The notes below the pieces were generated by a model that had not been told where the DNA came from, did not search any database, and was given only the letters and a program-made list of their open reading frames with translations. Positions 7,872-17,478 of a stretch of DNA of 64,000 nt are shown here, piece after piece. Location: NCBI GenBank assembly GCA_964449895.1, contig CAYVBY010000008.1:1-64000 (forward strand), read 5' to 3'. The translations under genes were made by a program, and so were the position numbers. Position 1 is the first letter of the stretch, and every line of letters begins with the position of its first letter. Source of the stretch: Intestinibacter sp964449895 (GTDB taxonomy: Bacteria > Bacillota > Clostridia > Peptostreptococcales > Peptostreptococcaceae).

Positions 7872-10616
7872 ATGCTTCAAATTAAGCAAATTAAAAAAAC
7901 ATATAAAACCGGTGATCTTGTTCAACATGCATTAAAAGGCGTTGATTTAAATTTAAGAGATAGTGAATTTGTTGCAATACTAGGACCAAGTGGTTCTGGA
8001 AAAACAACATTATTAAATATTATCGGTGGATTAGATCGCTATGATAGTGGTGATTTAATAATCAATGGTATATCAACAAAAAAATACAAAGATAAAGATT
8101 GGGATTCTTATCGTAATCATACAGTAGGATTTGTGTTCCAAAGTTACAACCTTATTCCGCATCAAACTATTCTTTCAAATGTCGAGTTAGCCCTAACTAT
8201 TTCAGGTATTTCAAAATCAGAAAGAAAAGAAAGAGCTTTAAAAGCATTAGAAGAAGTTGGATTAAGAGAACAAGCTCACAAAAAACCAAACCAAATGAGT
8301 GGTGGTCAGATGCAAAGAGTTGCAATCGCAAGAGCATTAGTAAATGATCCAGACATACTTTTAGCCGATGAGCCTACTGGTGCATTAGATAGTGAAACTA
8401 GCGTCCAAGTTATGAATTTATTAAAAGAAGTTGCCAAAAAACGATTAGTCGTTATGGTTACTCATAACCCTGAATTAGCTCAAGAATACGCAACTCGTAT
8501 TGTAAGAGTTAAAGACGGAAATATAATCGATGATTCAAACCCGTTTGTAGTTGATACTGAAATTACAGAACAAGCCGAACATAAAAATATGGGCAAATTA
8601 TCAATGTCGTTTTTAACTTCTTTATCACTAAGCTTTAACAACTTAATGACAAAAAAAGCAAGAACTCTGCTAACTGCATTTGCAGGCTCTATAGGTATTA
8701 TAGGAATAGCATTAATACTAGCTTTATCAACAGGTGTAAATACTTATATCGAAAATATCCAAAAGGATACTATGACTTCATATCCAATTATAATTGATGC
8801 TACATCGATTGATTTAAGCGATCTTATGGGCTCTGGAATGGAAGCAGATCCTAATAGAGAAGTCGACCATAAAAAAGATAAGGTATATTCTAATGGTACT
8901 CAAGTTGAAGCCGCAAGTAAAATGGCAACTAGTATAACTGAAAATAACCTTACACCATTTAAAAAATACCTTGATAATCCTAAAAGTGAAATACACAAAT
9001 ATATAGGTGATGTTGGAATCGTATACTCTTATGATGTAAACTTCGATGCTTATGCGTATGACGAAAACGACGAAATTGTAAATACAGATGGTAGCTCATT
9101 ATCAATTGGAAGTAATAATTCAACTTTAAACTCTATGACTTCTATGATGGATGCTAGAAATTCTATGGTTGGAAGTAGTATATCTTCTACTACAAATACT
9201 TTCCAACAGCTAATGCCTGGAAAAAACGATGAATTAGTAAGTAATGTAGTAAAAGATAATTACGATATGGTTTATGGTAATTGGCCAAAATCAGAAAATG
9301 ATGTTATTTTAGTCTTAGATAAAAATAACGAAATTTCTTTAACCGCTTTATATGCATTAGGGCTTCTTCCATCAGAAGGCTATCAAGATTTAATGAACTC
9401 AGTTGAAAACGATAAAGATTTCAAAGCTGAACAATATAAGTTTGATTATAACAAAATCACAAAACAAAAATTCTATATAATTCCTTCTAGTGATTATTAT
9501 GTATCTAATGACGATGGTACTTTCTCTTATATTGGAGATGATAAAACTGAAGTCAAAAAATTACTAAAAAATGCTGAAGAACTTAATATTTGCGGTATAA
9601 TTCGTCCTAAAGATGATGCCAAAAATGCAAATTTAACAGGTGCAATCGGATATACACAAGCACTTAGCAATAAAATAAGCGAATATGCAAACAAAAGTGA
9701 AGTAGTAAAAGCACAAAAAAATTCTCCTGATATAAATATCTTAAATGGATTAGAATTTGAACCAAGTAGTGATAAAGAAAAAATTAAAGATGCTAAAAAA
9801 TATATAAAAAACTTAAATGTTTCTGATAAAGCAAATCTTATGAAGACTATTACTGCAGCTGCTTCTAGTACTTCAAGCCAAGCACAAGCTATGTCTATGT
9901 CATCAATGTCAGAAACACAGCTTGCATCTTTACTAGATAACTACATGCAAAACCCAGATGATGAAGTTTTATTATCTATATACAATAACTCTATATCATC
10001 TGGTAGTTATGATGATAATATGACTGCATTTGGATATGTTAGTAAAGATAAGCCTTCTTCTATTAGTATTTATACTGATAGTTTTGAAGATAAAGATATG
10101 ATTTCACAGTGTATTGAAGAGTACAATAAAGGTGTTAGCGAAGAAAATAAAATAACTTATACTGATTTTGTAAAAGTTTTAATGTCTTCCGTAACAACAA
10201 TAATAAATGTAATTACTTATGTTCTTGTAGCATTTGTAGCCGTATCACTAGTAGTTTCTTCAATAATGATAGGTATAATTACTTATATTTCTGTTCTTGA
10301 AAGAACAAAAGAAATAGGTATACTTCGTGCAATCGGAGCAAGTAAACGTAACGTTTCACAAGTATTTACTGCTGAAACATTTATAGTTGGACTTTGCTCT
10401 GGAGTAATAGGTGTTGGCGTTGCTTGTCTACTTCTAATTCCAGGTAATGCAATTATTCACTCCATCTTAGATTCAACAGATGTAAGTGCATACTTGCCAA
10501 TATCAAGCGGCATAATTTTAATAATTTTAAGTGTAATACTTACTTTAATAGGTGGATTATTCCCATCAAGAGCTGCTGCTAAACAAGATCCTGTTACTTC
10601 ACTTAGAAGTGAATAA
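7872..10616 (+). CDS. ABC transporter, ATPase fused to FtsX/MacB-type permease
   Basis: A 914-residue half-transporter that should dimerise. Residues 1-225 are a LolD/MacB-type ATPase: Walker A GPSGSGKTT, Q-loop VFQSYN, signature MSGGQMQR, Walker B ILLADEPTGALDS, H-loop VTHN. A transmembrane helix near 265-290 is followed by a long extracytoplasmic domain of about 450 residues, rich in Ser, Asn and Asp with runs of SMSSMS type, and then three C-terminal FtsX helices (about 755-790, 815-845, 865-900) with the LRAIGASKR coupling segment. Such proteins usually expel peptides or antibiotics or act in envelope stress. No accessory gene lies beside it, so the substrate is unknown. It has a good AGGAGG site and its own terminator. 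Confidence 0.9.
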   Translation: MLQIKQIKKTYKTGDLVQHALKGVDLNLRDSEFVAILGPSGSGKTTLLNIIGGLDRYDSGDLIINGISTKKYKDKDWDSYRNHTVGFVFQSYNLIPHQTILSNVELALTISGISKSERKERALKALEEVGLREQAHKKPNQMSGGQMQRVAIARALVNDPDILLADEPTGALDSETSVQVMNLLKEVAKKRLVVMVTHNPELAQEYATRIVRVKDGNIIDDSNPFVVDTEITEQAEHKNMGKLSMSFLTSLSLSFNNLMTKKARTLLTAFAGSIGIIGIALILALSTGVNTYIENIQKDTMTSYPIIIDATSIDLSDLMGSGMEADPNREVDHKKDKVYSNGTQVEAASKMATSITENNLTPFKKYLDNPKSEIHKYIGDVGIVYSYDVNFDAYAYDENDEIVNTDGSSLSIGSNNSTLNSMTSMMDARNSMVGSSISSTTNTFQQLMPGKNDELVSNVVKDNYDMVYGNWPKSENDVILVLDKNNEISLTALYALGLLPSEGYQDLMNSVENDKDFKAEQYKFDYNKITKQKFYIIPSSDYYVSNDDGTFSYIGDDKTEVKKLLKNAEELNICGIIRPKDDAKNANLTGAIGYTQALSNKISEYANKSEVVKAQKNSPDINILNGLEFEPSSDKEKIKDAKKYIKNLNVSDKANLMKTITAAASSTSSQAQAMSMSSMSETQLASLLDNYMQNPDDEVLLSIYNNSISSGSYDDNMTAFGYVSKDKPSSISIYTDSFEDKDMISQCIEEYNKGVSEENKITYTDFVKVLMSSVTTIINVITYVLVAFVAVSLVVSSIMIGIITYISVLERTKEIGILRAIGASKRNVSQVFTAETFIVGLCSGVIGVGVACLLLIPGNAIIHSILDSTDVSAYLPISSGIILIILSVILTLIGGLFPSRAAAKQDPVTSLRSE

Positions 10617-10630
10617 TTTATAAAATTTTA

Positions 10631-10668
10631 AAGGGCTGCTACATATATTTTGTAACAGCCCTTTTTTA
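10631..10668 (+). terminator. Rho-independent terminator of the ABC exporter
   Basis: AAGGGCTG and CAGCCCTT arms (about 13 bp with one mismatch) with a short AT loop, followed by a T run. Confidence 0.85.
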
Positions 10669-10807
10669 ACAATATTGATAAATCGGTTTAATATTACCTT
10701 TTAATTCATAATCTATATCCTATTTTATCTTTATTTTATTATCAGGACATACACTTTCTATTTATGTCCGATAATTATTCTAATGTATTATATAAGATGA
10801 TTATTGA

Positions 10808-12910
10808 TTAATTTGTAAATTCTTGTGTTGCGTATACTGTGTAAGAACCATTATCTTTTTCAAGCATGTAAAGATCAAATCCTATTGATTTTAAATCTTT
10901 TGATAACATATTTGCATTATGACCTGAAGATTCTTTCCATATATTGAATAAAATTCCTGCCAAAGATTCACATTCAGATTCTGTCATATACCCTTTATTT
11001 GCTAAGTTATAACCACATAAAGCTATATTTTCACTATCAGCCTCTGCGCAATCTTCATATTCCCATATATATTTATCATTTAATTTATGTGCGAAGTAGT
11101 TATTAACTGCCATATCTTTTGATTTTATCCAGGCTGTATTTTGCATTGATGATGATATAGTATATTCAGCTTTGTTATTGTTTGCTCTATGTGCGTTAAC
11201 TAATCTGTACATTTCTTTTTGAATCACTGCTCTACATTCTGTTGAATTTACTTCATACCCTTGAACTTTCTTTGCTTCTACAGTTACTTGTACTTTATTA
11301 GTTGTAGTATTTCCCCATTTATCTGTAGCAGATACTGTAACTGTATAAGTTCCTACTTTTGAAAAGTCAACTGATGATTTATCTATAGTTACCGCTAGCT
11401 CTGTTCCTTCACAGTCTTTAGCACTTGCTTTAAATGAAGAATCTTCTAAAGAATCACCTTCAGTTATAGTTACATCTGATGCACTTACAACTGGTTTAGT
11501 TGCTTTTACAGTTACTGTTACAGTTTTAGTTGTTTTTTCGCCTTTAGAGTCTGTTACATCTAGGTATACTTTGTAAGTTCCTACTTTTGATGTATTAACT
11601 TCTGAAGTTTCTATAGTTAATTTGTCAGTTAAATCACCATCTTCTTTGTCTTGTGCTTTAACATTTAACATAGATTTATCAAATGATTCTCCTATATTTA
11701 ATGTAACATCTGATGCAGTTATAACTGGTGCTTCGTTTACTTCTTTTTCTTTTACAATTACTTTTACTGTTTTATTTATTCCATTTCCAAAAGAGTCTTT
11801 TACTGTTATTGTTATTTGATATAAACCTGATTTTGTTGTATCAACTTTAGAAGTATCCACTACTGCTTTATCAGTTAAATCTCCATCTTCTTTATCAGTT
11901 ACTCTTAGGTTTAATAAGTCAGATGTTATTTTATCTCCTACATATACAGTTAATTCGTCAACACAATCGATAACAGGTGCTTCATCTTTTACTAAGTATT
12001 TATTATAAACATAACCAGTTAAATTATTATATCTAACTTTTGTCCAGTTTTTAACAGGATTTGAATCTTCTAATATTTCTAACATAGTACCTGTCTTCGC
12101 ATTATCTAATTTTTTAGTATTTGTTCCCTGACCTTGTCTTATTGCTAGATATGGATCTGATTGAGAATTAGTATTTACTTTAGCTACTCCTATTACTTCA
12201 GGGTCTTTTGAACCGTCTTTCATTACATCTAGGTATTTACTTGAGATGTATCCAGTTTTACTACCATATTTTATTTGATACCAGCCATTAGAACATTTAC
12301 CTTGAACTTGGAACACTTGTCCTTTTATTAATGTTCCTATTTGAGTATAAGAAGTTGATGGTCCACTTCTTACATAAAATTCTATTTGTGCTTTAAAGAA
12401 ATCACTACATTTTTCTACTTCTACTATTGTAGTTGAAGACACTTTTACATAGTTTTTAGAAATATAAGCTGTTTTTCCATTGTAATTTATTTCGTACCAA
12501 TTACCAGATTCACCTTTTATTTCTACTTTATTTCCAGTATATAATTTACCTATTATTTTACCAGACATAGATGGTTTTGTTCTTACGTTTAATCTACTAT
12601 TACCAACTTTTACTACTCCTGTTTTTGCAGTTGTACCTGATAAGTATTTATTATAAACATATCCAGTTGTCCCATTATATGAAACTTGAGACCAGTTACC
12701 ATTTTTTTGGATTACCTCCACTAATTCACCCTTCTTGATAACTTGTAATACTTTTGTTGAAGTGCTAGCCCCTTCTCTCATGTTTAAATTAGCAGTTGTT
12801 TTATTTAGTGTTTGTGCATTTACTGCTATTGTACTTAACATAACAACCATTGCAATTGTAACAATTGTTTTACCTAGTTTTTTCTTAAAATTTTGAAAAT
12901 TTTTACTCAT
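10808..12910 (-). CDS. secreted SH3b / Ig-like / CAP-domain cell-wall protein
   Basis: A 700-residue exported protein. The signal peptide has a charged KKKLGK stretch, a hydrophobic core and a probable cleavage after AVNA at residue 32. Four bacterial SH3 repeats follow (about 36-92, 97-157, 170-230, 240-307), each with an LNMR- or LNVR-like strand and a GYVYNKYL or GYISSKYL end. Three DUF5011/Ig-like modules follow (about 311-389, 393-468, 471-545), each with an EDGDLTDK-like or related loop and KVGTYTVTV-type strands. A C-terminal CAP/SCP domain (about 565-700) has the YFAHKLNDK and SSGHNANML motifs. SH3b repeats normally bind peptidoglycan. No LPXTG or transmembrane anchor is present. Monocistronic. 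Confidence 0.9.
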   Translation of the reverse strand: MSKNFQNFKKKLGKTIVTIAMVVMLSTIAVNAQTLNKTTANLNMREGASTSTKVLQVIKKGELVEVIQKNGNWSQVSYNGTTGYVYNKYLSGTTAKTGVVKVGNSRLNVRTKPSMSGKIIGKLYTGNKVEIKGESGNWYEINYNGKTAYISKNYVKVSSTTIVEVEKCSDFFKAQIEFYVRSGPSTSYTQIGTLIKGQVFQVQGKCSNGWYQIKYGSKTGYISSKYLDVMKDGSKDPEVIGVAKVNTNSQSDPYLAIRQGQGTNTKKLDNAKTGTMLEILEDSNPVKNWTKVRYNNLTGYVYNKYLVKDEAPVIDCVDELTVYVGDKITSDLLNLRVTDKEDGDLTDKAVVDTSKVDTTKSGLYQITITVKDSFGNGINKTVKVIVKEKEVNEAPVITASDVTLNIGESFDKSMLNVKAQDKEDGDLTDKLTIETSEVNTSKVGTYKVYLDVTDSKGEKTTKTVTVTVKATKPVVSASDVTITEGDSLEDSSFKASAKDCEGTELAVTIDKSSVDFSKVGTYTVTVSATDKWGNTTTNKVQVTVEAKKVQGYEVNSTECRAVIQKEMYRLVNAHRANNNKAEYTISSSMQNTAWIKSKDMAVNNYFAHKLNDKYIWEYEDCAEADSENIALCGYNLANKGYMTESECESLAGILFNIWKESSGHNANMLSKDLKSIGFDLYMLEKDNGSYTVYATQEFTN

Positions 12911-12981
12911 AAATAATTCTTTCCCCCTTTTAAGAATTAAATTTTTTTAAGTACTATTTTATCTTCTTAGTTGTGATAATT

Positions 12982-13129
12982 TTTATATGATATGTCCATA
13001 GTTAGATCATAGCACTTTCTCATTATGATGCTATTTATACGATATGTCTACTCCTATATTATAATACTTTCTCATTATGATACTGTTTATATGATATGTA
13101 TAATTACATTATAGCACCTTCTAAATCAT
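12982..13129 (-). repeat. 52-bp tandem repeat (2.8 copies), possible triplicated promoter
   Basis: Units begin at 12982, 13034 and 13086, exactly 52 bases apart. Shared blocks on the plus strand are TTTATA-GATATGT and ACTTTCTCATTATGAT. On the minus strand, the direction of the downstream gene, each unit contains a -10-like hexamer (TATAAT in two copies, TATGAT in the third); two of them have an upstream TGC extension. The copy farthest from the gene also has a TTGTAA 18 bases upstream. The remainder of the 358-base spacer 12911-13268 holds the terminator of the next gene and a GGGGG ribosome binding site at its end. Confidence 0.75.
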
Positions 13130-13190
13130 ATTTACAAATAGAATTACAACTGAACTGTCTAATCAATCTATATTAAATTGATAAGGTAAC

Positions 13191-13236
13191 AAAAAAGTCC
13201 TTAGCTATGAGTTAATACCCACAGCTAAGGACTTTC
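13191..13236 (-). terminator. Rho-independent terminator of the DUF5131 gene
   Basis: 13-bp arms AAAGTCCTTAGCT and AGCTAAGGACTTT (13194-13206 and 13223-13235), followed on the minus strand by TTTTTTG. Confidence 0.85.
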
Positions 13237-13268
13237 TTAAATTTATTCAAACTCAACAAATCCTAACA

Positions 13269-14012
13269 CTATCCATATATTTCTTCAAGCTCGTGCTGAA
13301 TTTCTTCTGCACGTTTGATCTGTTCTTTCAATTTCCACTTACCGATGTTTACTCCGTCCTTCAGGAACATAGATCCACATTGATGAAAGTAAAACTCTAT
13401 ACCTCTTTCTTTGGCTTCTAAGTACAATGCCTTGACCCATTCATATTCGATTGGTCTGACATCTGCTTTCGGAGCCATTTCGCCTCCAACATTAACACAC
13501 TTAATAAGTCCTGTATCAAGATACTTTCCAAGTGTTATCGGAGCAATAAGCGGAGAACAAAACACTTCTCGATGCTTTAACGGTGCTTCTAAGAAGTATG
13601 GTAAGCGTTTATCTGCCATTTCTTGATTTTCGATGGAAATACTCAAATGAAAGTGTTCCCATCCATCACCCCAATCGGACGGTAGACAATCTTTGATTCT
13701 TTCAGGTCTTTTAGTCGTAATTACAAAAATGCAGTCTTTCCTACGCCTAATAAAATCCCAACAGCCATCTCTCCAATCATCTGCTTCTTCAATAAAAAAA
13801 TCTGAAGAAAAACATAGCTTTACTAGAGAATTTGGAGGACAATCTTTATCTTTCAACTCATAAGTTGTCTTGCCCTTTGTGATGACGGTAGTATCTCTTC
13901 CGTAACGCTTATCCATTTTATAGACAAAACAATTTTTGCAACCGGGGCTTACCTTTTTACACCCATGCCACGGATTCCACGGTATTGCTTTTTCAATTTC
14001 TGTGTTCTGCAT
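13269..14012 (-). CDS. DUF5131 family protein (phage Gp37/Gp68-like)
   Basis: A 247-residue protein with the family's Cys cluster near the N-terminus (WNPWHGCKKVSPGCKNCFVYK, two GC motifs plus a third Cys). Members are annotated from phages and bacteria, and a radical-SAM-like role has been suggested from the cysteines, but no biochemical function is established to my knowledge. Later conserved stretches are CFSSDFF, FVITTKRPERI and NVGGEMAPKADVRP. Codon choice looks richer in G and C than the neighbours (CTC, GCC, CCG codons), hinting at horizontal acquisition. The ATG is preceded by GGAGGTGATACT. Monocistronic with a strong terminator. Confidence 0.82.
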   Translation of the reverse strand: MQNTEIEKAIPWNPWHGCKKVSPGCKNCFVYKMDKRYGRDTTVITKGKTTYELKDKDCPPNSLVKLCFSSDFFIEEADDWRDGCWDFIRRRKDCIFVITTKRPERIKDCLPSDWGDGWEHFHLSISIENQEMADKRLPYFLEAPLKHREVFCSPLIAPITLGKYLDTGLIKCVNVGGEMAPKADVRPIEYEWVKALYLEAKERGIEFYFHQCGSMFLKDGVNIGKWKLKEQIKRAEEIQHELEEIYG

Positions 14013-14116
14013 AGTATCACCTCCACAAACAAGAATTGCTGTCTTTCCTTTTTTTACTCAATAAAGTGGAGTTGCTTATTTAAAAGCTTAAATTCTCATC
14101 AATAATAACTTCAAAA

Positions 14117-15106
14117 TTATTCCCACTCAATAGTTCCAACTGGTTTTGGTGTTAAATCAAATAGAACACGGTTAACACCTTCAACTTCATGAGTTATTCT
14201 TTCAGTTATATGTTGTAATAATTCAAATGGAACATTTTCAACTGTAGCTGTCATAGCATCAACAGTGTTCACAGCTCTGATTATTACAGGGTAAGCGTAA
14301 GTACGTTTGTCGTCTTTAACACCTACTGATTTGAAATCAGGAACTGCTGTAAAGTATTGCCATACTTTTCCTTCTAGTCCATTTTTAGCAAATTCTTCTC
14401 TTAATATAGCATCTGATTCACGAACAGCTTCTAGTCTATCACGAGTTATAGCTCCTAAACATCTAACTCCAAGACCTGGTCCTGGGAATGGTTGACGATA
14501 AACCATATTATCTGGAAGACCTAATGCTTTACCAACTACACGAACTTCATCTTTGAAAAGAAGTCTTACTGGTTCTACTAATTCAAATTGCATATCTTCA
14601 GGAAGTCCACCTACATTATGGTGTGCTTTTACTCCGTCACTTTCTAATATATCAGGATAGATTGTTCCTTGAGCTAAAAATTCTATACCTTCTTGTTTAC
14701 GAGCTTCTTCTTCAAATACTCTTATAAATTCTGCTCCTATTATTTTTCTCTTTCTTTCTGGTTCTTCTACACCTGCAAGTTTATCTAAGAAACGATCAAC
14801 AGCATCTACATAAACTAAATTTGCATCCATTTGGTTACGGAATACATCTACAACTTGTTCAGGTTCTCCTTTACGAAGTAAACCATGATTAACATGTACA
14901 CATACTAATTGTTTTCCAATTGCTTTTATTAAAAGTGCTGCTACAACTGAACTGTCTACTCCACCTGATAAAGCTAATAAAACTTTTTTATCTCCAACTT
15001 GTTCTTTTATTGCTGCAACTTGTTCATCTATAAAAGCTTGAGCAAGTTCTGCAGTTGTAATTCTTTGCATTGTTTCTGGTCTCATATCTGTACTCATAAA
15101 ATCCAT
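14117..15106 (-). CDS. GMP synthase paralogue lacking the glutaminase domain
   Basis: Contains the ATP-pyrophosphatase domain (PP-loop LLALSGGVDSSVVAALL near the N-terminus, HVNHGLLRKGE, GAEFIRVFEEEA, AQGTIYPDILES) and the complete C-terminal dimerisation domain ending KPVGTIEWE. The N-terminal class I glutamine amidotransferase domain of bacterial GuaA is absent, so it would need free ammonia or a separate GuaAa-like glutaminase; none is visible nearby. Start chosen at the ATG at 15106 behind AAAGGGGG; an ATG at 15097 (MSTDMRPETMQ) is equally possible. Base composition is more GC-rich than the complete guaA 800 bases away. It follows a MoaE-like gene on the same strand and may be co-transcribed. 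Confidence 0.87.
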   Translation of the reverse strand: MDFMSTDMRPETMQRITTAELAQAFIDEQVAAIKEQVGDKKVLLALSGGVDSSVVAALLIKAIGKQLVCVHVNHGLLRKGEPEQVVDVFRNQMDANLVYVDAVDRFLDKLAGVEEPERKRKIIGAEFIRVFEEEARKQEGIEFLAQGTIYPDILESDGVKAHHNVGGLPEDMQFELVEPVRLLFKDEVRVVGKALGLPDNMVYRQPFPGPGLGVRCLGAITRDRLEAVRESDAILREEFAKNGLEGKVWQYFTAVPDFKSVGVKDDKRTYAYPVIIRAVNTVDAMTATVENVPFELLQHITERITHEVEGVNRVLFDLTPKPVGTIEWE

Positions 15107-15268
15107 ATCCCCCTTTAAATTATTAATATTTTTAAGTAATTTATATAATACATCAAATTCACTATTTGAAAAAAATATTTGCATCCTTAAAGCAATATAT
15201 AAACTATGGTTATTTTACCACTTTATGGATTAATTGTCATATTTTTTTAATGTTTTTCAATTATTTTA

Positions 15269-15658
15269 TTATCTCAATTCTTTTTCTACAACACACTCAT
15301 TTTTTATTTTTCCAACTAAAAATTGAAGTGCATCTACAACATGTGGACGGATATCCCCTCCTATTAAAACATACATTATATCATCACCAATTTCTAATAT
15401 GCCTTCATTAAGCCATGTTTTAATATAATATATTCCTTCTAGCTTATAAGCTTCAGCCACCGCATCGGCAACCTTTTGTTCGTCATAAGAAAATTCCATT
15501 TTTTTGATGTTTGCTACATCCTCACCAAGTCTAACCTTTGCTTTTGCAGTTTCACGAACAACACCGTTATGCACTAAAAACATGCCTACCTTTGCTGCTA
15601 CAGGATCTTTTTTTGCTTCTTTTAGCCATGCATCCATAGATGGAGATTGTTTTTTCAT
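15269..15658 (-). CDS. MoaE-like protein
   Basis: A 129-residue protein matching the clostridial MoaE-like family (molybdopterin synthase large subunit fold): MDAWLKEAKKDPVAAKVGMFLVHNGVVRETAKAKVR is written here only in part (KVGMFLVHNGVVRETAK), and the C-terminal half has EIGDDIMYVLIGGDIRPHVV and a terminal Lys-containing helix LVGKIKNECVV. The usual HR-G-L-GE signature of true MoaE is weak or missing. No moaD, moaA or other molybdopterin gene is present in this window, so an actual role in molybdopterin synthesis is uncertain. The gene has its own promoter and lies upstream of the GMP synthase paralogue. Confidence 0.7.
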   Translation of the reverse strand: MKKQSPSMDAWLKEAKKDPVAAKVGMFLVHNGVVRETAKAKVRLGEDVANIKKMEFSYDEQKVADAVAEAYKLEGIYYIKTWLNEGILEIGDDIMYVLIGGDIRPHVVDALQFLVGKIKNECVVEKELR

Positions 15659-15767
15659 AGTTCTACCCCTTTATATTTAATCTATTTTTAGACTTTCTTG
15701 TTTAATAAATATAAATATGTCAGTTTTTTATATTTAATCAATTTATTACTCAAATGGTCTTACTATA

Positions 15768-15795
15768 ATTTTAGCAAATAATTAGTCTTTTGTAA
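15768..15795 (-). promoter_or_regulatory. promoter of the MoaE-like gene
   Basis: On the minus strand TTACAA (15795-15790), a 16-base spacer, then an extended -10 TGCTAAAAT (hexamer at 15773-15768). Confidence 0.5.
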
Positions 15796-15861
15796 CTCTG
15801 CACAATAGTCTTATTTAATATAAATGAAAATTTTAGACACTTATAATTTTATATATGTTAT

Positions 15862-15906
15862 AAAAAAAGCCTTAGACATTATTATCTTAAACAACATCTA
15901 AGGCAT
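15862..15906 (-). terminator. Rho-independent terminator of guaBA
   Basis: GCCTTAGA and TCTAAGGC arms with an AT loop, followed by seven T on the minus strand. Confidence 0.85.
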
Positions 15907-15942
15907 TTTCCCATTAAGATATTTAAATTTTTAATAATTATC

Positions 15943-17478
15943 TTATTCCCATTCGATAGTTCCTGGAGGTTTAGAAGTTATATCATATACAACTCTATTA
16001 GCTCCGTCTACTTCATTAACTATTCTATTAGATATTTTTTCTAATACATCATAAGGCATTTTATACCAATCAGAAGTCATTCCATCAGAAGATGCAACTG
16101 CTCTTATACCTATTAAATAGTCATAAGTTCTTTCATCTCCCATAACTCCAACTGTCTTAACATCTGGTAATGTAGCAAATGCTTGCCATATTTCTTTGTA
16201 TAAACCAGCTTTTTTAAGCTCTTCCATATATATAGCATCAGCTTCTCTTAATATATCACATTTTTCTTTTGTAACTTCGCCGATAACTCTTATTCCAAGA
16301 CCTGGTCCTGGGAATGGATGTCTAAAAATTAAGCCTTCTTCTATTCCTAATTCTAGACCTATTTTTCTAACTTCATCTTTGAATAATTCTTTTAATGGTT
16401 CAACTATTTTAAATTCTACATCTTCAGGTAGTCCACCTACATTATGATGAGATTTTATAGTTACAGATTCTCCTCCAAGTCCACTTTCTACTATATCAGG
16501 GTAGATTGTACCTTGAACTAAGAAATCCATTTTTCCAAGTTTATTTGATTCTTCTTCAAATACTCTTATGAATTCTTCACCTATTATTTTTCTTTTTGCC
16601 TCTGGTTCAGATACACCTTTTAATTTACCTAAAAATCTATCTTCTGCATTGACTCTAATTAGGTTCATATCAAAAGTATCTCTGAATATTCTTTCTACAT
16701 CATTACCTTCATTTTTTCTAAGAAGACCGTGATCAACAAACACACAAGTTAAGTTATCACCTATAGCTTTGTGTACAAGTACTGCTGCAACAGATGAATC
16801 AACTCCACCACTTAATGCACAAAGAACTTTTTTGTCTCCTATAGTTGCTTTTAATTCTGCAACCTTATCATTTATAAATGAATCTGTAGTCCAATCTCCA
16901 CTTACTCCACAAATATTATATAAGAAGTTTTTGATTATCATATATCCTTCTTGTGAATGTTCTACTTCTGGATGGAATTGAACTCCATATAAATTCTTTT
17001 CTATGTTTTGAACAGCTGCAACCGGACAATCAGCAGTATATGCAACTATTTCAAAGCCTTCTGGTATAACATCTACTCTATCAGTATGACTCATCCATAC
17101 TGTATTAGTTGTCATTCCTTCAAATAATTTTGATTCTTTGTAAGTTATAGCAGTTTTTCCGTATTCTTTTTCAGCTGCTGTTCCTTTTCTTACATTTCCA
17201 CCTAAAGTATGGCACATTGTTTGAAGTCCATAGCATATTCCAAGTATTGGAATACCTGCTTCAAATATTTCCTTTGCCATCCTTGGAGAATCTTCTAAAT
17301 ATGCGCTATTTGGTCCTCCAGTAAATATTATACCTTTTGGATTTTTAGCTTTTATTTCTTCTATATCAGTTTTGTAAGATAAAATTTCACAATATACATT
17401 ATTTTCTCTTACTCTCCTAGCTATTAATTGATTGTATTGGCCTCCGAAGTCTATAACTAGTATTAATTCATGTTTCAT
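15943..17478 (-). CDS. guaA: GMP synthase (glutamine-hydrolysing)
   Basis: Converts XMP to GMP with glutamine and ATP. Full 511-residue, two-module enzyme: class I glutaminase (ILGICYGLQTMCHTLGG with the nucleophilic Cys, and VQFHPEVEHS with the His-x-Glu pair), then the ATP-PPase (CALSGGVDSSVAAVLV) and the dimerisation domain ending KPPGTIEWE. Its start overlaps the guaB stop as TAATG, so the two are translationally coupled and both are controlled by the guanine riboswitch upstream of guaB. Confidence 0.98.
   Translation of the reverse strand: MKHELILVIDFGGQYNQLIARRVRENNVYCEILSYKTDIEEIKAKNPKGIIFTGGPNSAYLEDSPRMAKEIFEAGIPILGICYGLQTMCHTLGGNVRKGTAAEKEYGKTAITYKESKLFEGMTTNTVWMSHTDRVDVIPEGFEIVAYTADCPVAAVQNIEKNLYGVQFHPEVEHSQEGYMIIKNFLYNICGVSGDWTTDSFINDKVAELKATIGDKKVLCALSGGVDSSVAAVLVHKAIGDNLTCVFVDHGLLRKNEGNDVERIFRDTFDMNLIRVNAEDRFLGKLKGVSEPEAKRKIIGEEFIRVFEEESNKLGKMDFLVQGTIYPDIVESGLGGESVTIKSHHNVGGLPEDVEFKIVEPLKELFKDEVRKIGLELGIEEGLIFRHPFPGPGLGIRVIGEVTKEKCDILREADAIYMEELKKAGLYKEIWQAFATLPDVKTVGVMGDERTYDYLIGIRAVASSDGMTSDWYKMPYDVLEKISNRIVNEVDGANRVVYDITSKPPGTIEWE

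Noticed and set aside
15166..15411. Plus-strand ORF over the MoaE-like gene and spacer
   Set aside because: Antisense to the MoaE-like gene, Phe/His/Leu-rich, with no homology that I recognise.
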